Shown: positions 35,836-37,686 of the stretch, in pieces
How the letters are laid out: every line of letters starts with the position of its first letter
How positions within the stretch are numbered: position 1 is the stretch's first letter
Assembly (NCBI GenBank): GCA_027487845.1
Contig: JAIYCV010000017.1
Coordinates: 1-37,686, forward strand
Reading direction: 5' to 3'
DNA: 37,686 nt
DNA from: Flammeovirgaceae bacterium
Lineage (GTDB): Bacteria > Bacteroidota > Bacteroidia > Cytophagales > Cyclobacteriaceae
The notes under the pieces: model-generated
What the model saw: only the letters and a program-made list of their open reading frames with translations
Told to the model about the DNA's origin: nothing
Database searches by the model: none
Position numbers and translations under genes: made by a program

Positions 35836-37686
35836 TTACTTTTTATTTTTTTCCACCAACGATTTTATTATTTCATTTTGCGCTTCATTTTCTTTCTTCA
35901 TCTCAATTAAATGCAACGTCAACTCCTCAATTTTTTTTAGCAAAAGCATATTCATCTCGCCTAGGTTCACACCATTTTTCTCCATCTCTTTGGCGGACGG
36001 CACCTCCGGCAAATGCTTATTTTTGTCGATGTAGGCTTTGATGGAATCCAGGGTAGGTAGATTATAATCCTTTTCAAAAACGTAATCGGGCCCAGGCACA
36101 CTGAGGTCTACTTTTACTTCTTTACCATAAATAGTGCCGTTAACGGTAAGCTTCTGATTGGGTGAAGAAGTGCCGATGCCCACGTTGCCGTTTTGATCAA
36201 CTGTCATTCTCCAGGCTCCATTATTATAAAAACCTAATGAAGAGGAAGAATTTTGCCCCATAAACATAGTCGTGCCTTCATTTACCCAAATTCCACCTGC
36301 ATTGGTTGCGTCCCCAGATACGATTCTCCCATTTACTTTCATGTCGACTGACACACCCCCACTACCCAAAACTTGGAGCTTGGCTGCTGGGCTATTTGTA
36401 CCGATTCCCACAAATCCGCTTTTCAAAACCGTAAAAAGACTATTAGGAGGCCCGTTGTATCCTTCGAGAGTAAAGCGATCGTCTCTCGAAGAAAATTGCC
36501 ATGCAGAAATAGATGGATTAAATATTGCCCCGTCACTTACGTTTCTATTAAATCCAATCCCACTAGCAACCCCAGGATTCAAACTAATACCGTCACTTCC
36601 ATTGTAAATTACTAATTTAGAATTAGGTGTAGTGGTGCCTATGCCTACGTTGCCATCCGGCATTACAGTCATTTTAGTGTGGAAATTAGGTGCGAAATTG
36701 ATGGGGGAAGTGCCATTAGTCGTGATGAGGGCAATCGGTCCGCCATTGGAGATGCCAGCCCTCCGTGGAGCAAACTCTCCATATCCACCTGGAGCGTCAC
36801 TTCTTACAAAAAAACTTGCTGCGGCATTATTAGCGTTAAGCTCTATACTTGCATGCGCATTGCTTCCAGTACTTGAATTTAAGATTTTTAACTTTACAGG
36901 AATGTTTGTACTTTCCTGTATTTCTAGTTTTTCAGACGGGGTAGAAGTTCCTACCCCCACTTTACCTGCATTGTAAGCGATATTACTTCCTGTTGTAACC
37001 CATTGCGAAGATCCTCCTGAGATAGGCGACCCATTTATCAAAACACCTGTTGCGTTAATGGTGCCGGCTACATCTAATTTATAGCCCGAAGCAGCCGTTT
37101 TGCCTATGCCTACATTACCTAATTCATCTATCCTCATCCGTTCTGCATCATTGGTTTGGAAAATTAATGGCATGGCCTGAGTTAAATAATTGCTAGCCTT
37201 TATTACTGCACCCCCATTATACGAAGAAAGAGCAAGTCTTGCCTCGCCAACAGTTGTAGCTTGTATATCAAAAGTAAACGAGCCTGTGGAACTACCTTTT
37301 GCTACAGTTATTTGGTTCGATTGTCTTTGAACGATCGATTGGGCAGCCGCCAAGTCCACACCATTCACCAAAAGTCCTTTTGCATTAATGGTGCCATCTA
37401 CATCCAGTTTATAGCCTGGTATTTTGCCAATACCCACATTTCCAGTAAGAAAATTGATATCGGTACCAACGGTCGTCCATGAGGAAGAACCACCCGCAGC
37501 GTTTTGCCATGTGGCGTTACCTGTGGCATCGCTTGTCAACACCTTGCCGGCCCCAGCGCCGGTGGTCACCGTTAACGTTTTGGCTGTTACCCCACCCACC
37601 AGCGTAAGATTACCTGTGCCGCTCAGTGTAGCAGCAAGGGTTCTGCCGCCAAACCATTTAAAAGATGAACTGGTAGTGTTTACCGA
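35836..37686 (-). CDS. Tail-fibre-like surface protein, 5' end outside the window
   Basis: Open for 616 codons with no start needed inside the window: the frame continues without a stop to the edge, so the N-terminus is missing. Six repeats of the form NVGIG(T/K)..P..KL.V are spread along it, separated by variable beta-rich segments (GTINAKGLLVNG, GTINATGVLINGS). The C-terminus carries the conserved Bacteroidota segment DYVFEKDYNLPTLDSIKAY, HLPEVPSAKEMEKNGV and LGEMNMLLLKKIEELTLH, ending in a coiled coil. Such proteins resemble trimeric phage fibre or adhesin stalks. It lies 6 bases upstream of the RHS gene, so both are co-expressed and it may serve as adhesin or carrier. Confidence 0.85.
   Translation of the reverse strand, partial: SVNTTSSSFKWFGGRTLAATLSGTGNLTLVGGVTAKTLTVTTGAGAGKVLTSDATGNATWQNAAGGSSSWTTVGTDINFLTGNVGIGKIPGYKLDVDGTINAKGLLVNGVDLAAAQSIVQRQSNQITVAKGSSTGSFTFDIQATTVGEARLALSSYNGGAVIKASNYLTQAMPLIFQTNDAERMRIDELGNVGIGKTAASGYKLDVAGTINATGVLINGSPISGGSSQWVTTGSNIAYNAGKVGVGTSTPSEKLEIQESTNIPVKLKILNSSTGSNAHASIELNANNAAASFFVRSDAPGGYGEFAPRRAGISNGGPIALITTNGTSPINFAPNFHTKMTVMPDGNVGIGTTTPNSKLVIYNGSDGISLNPGVASGIGFNRNVSDGAIFNPSISAWQFSSRDDRFTLEGYNGPPNSLFTVLKSGFVGIGTNSPAAKLQVLGSGGVSVDMKVNGRIVSGDATNAGGIWVNEGTTMFMGQNSSSSLGFYNNGAWRMTVDQNGNVGIGTSSPNQKLTVNGTIYGKEVKVDLSVPGPDYVFEKDYNLPTLDSIKAYIDKNKHLPEVPSAKEMEKNGVNLGEMNMLLLKKIEELTLHLIEMKKENEAQNEIIKSLVEKNKK

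Noticed and set aside
36100..37500. CRISPR-like or tandem DNA repeats behind the GIGT motifs
   Set aside because: The repetition is at protein level with variable spacing and diverged DNA, not regular direct repeats.

Overview
The window looks like part of a chromosome from a Bacteroidota bacterium, most likely of the Cytophagia/Cytophagales type. The evidence is AT-rich DNA, a strong -7 box of the Bacteroidota form (TACCTTTG), Y_Y_Y-propeller regulators, RHS/YD shell genes with a DUF6443-type start, and a surface protein with repeated GIGT-type motifs and the typical C-terminal PEVPSAKE segment. No rRNA, tRNA, CRISPR array or phage module was seen. Assignment to family level is inference.

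Left edge (1-1065). The 3' end of a group II intron (domains V and VI, + strand) stops a few bases from the 3' end of a Doc-type toxin gene. The toxin and its small antitoxin form an overlapping pair on the minus strand. A gene-free stretch behind the pair holds two striking inverted-repeat structures.

Peptidase operon (1066-5651, minus strand). Three exported hydrolases are encoded in a row: an M20D amidohydrolase, an S9 lipoprotein dipeptidyl-peptidase type enzyme and an M20 carboxypeptidase. They form a plausible peptide and N-acyl amino acid degradation unit.

Signalling island (6135-22491). It holds a membrane sensor with a phospho-acceptor helix but no ATPase domain, followed 2 bases later by a single-domain receiver. 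Next come a TPR-PAS-PAS histidine kinase with no receiver, a convergent pair encoding an HPt-REC protein and a LytTR response regulator, a TerB-like protein, and two related membrane GAF receptors without any output domain. The island ends with a membrane-tethered LuxR-type regulator carrying a beta-propeller sensor. Together these parts could make a distributed phosphorelay, but the wiring is inferred.

Mobile scar (22717-22935). A decayed N-terminal piece of an IS1380-like transposase separates the signalling genes from the last block.

RHS effector block (22980-37686, minus strand). In order of transcription it contains a surface/tail-fibre-like protein (5' end outside the window), a 1455-residue exported RHS protein ending in a 227-residue alpha/beta-hydrolase (lipase-like) domain, a four-helix membrane protein that is the natural immunity candidate, two tandem paralogous YD-shell proteins, and a repeat-plus-barrel outer membrane type protein. 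This block is the most promising candidate for a poorly described system: a signal-peptide-bearing RHS lipase toxin with an integral membrane immunity protein and accessory surface parts.
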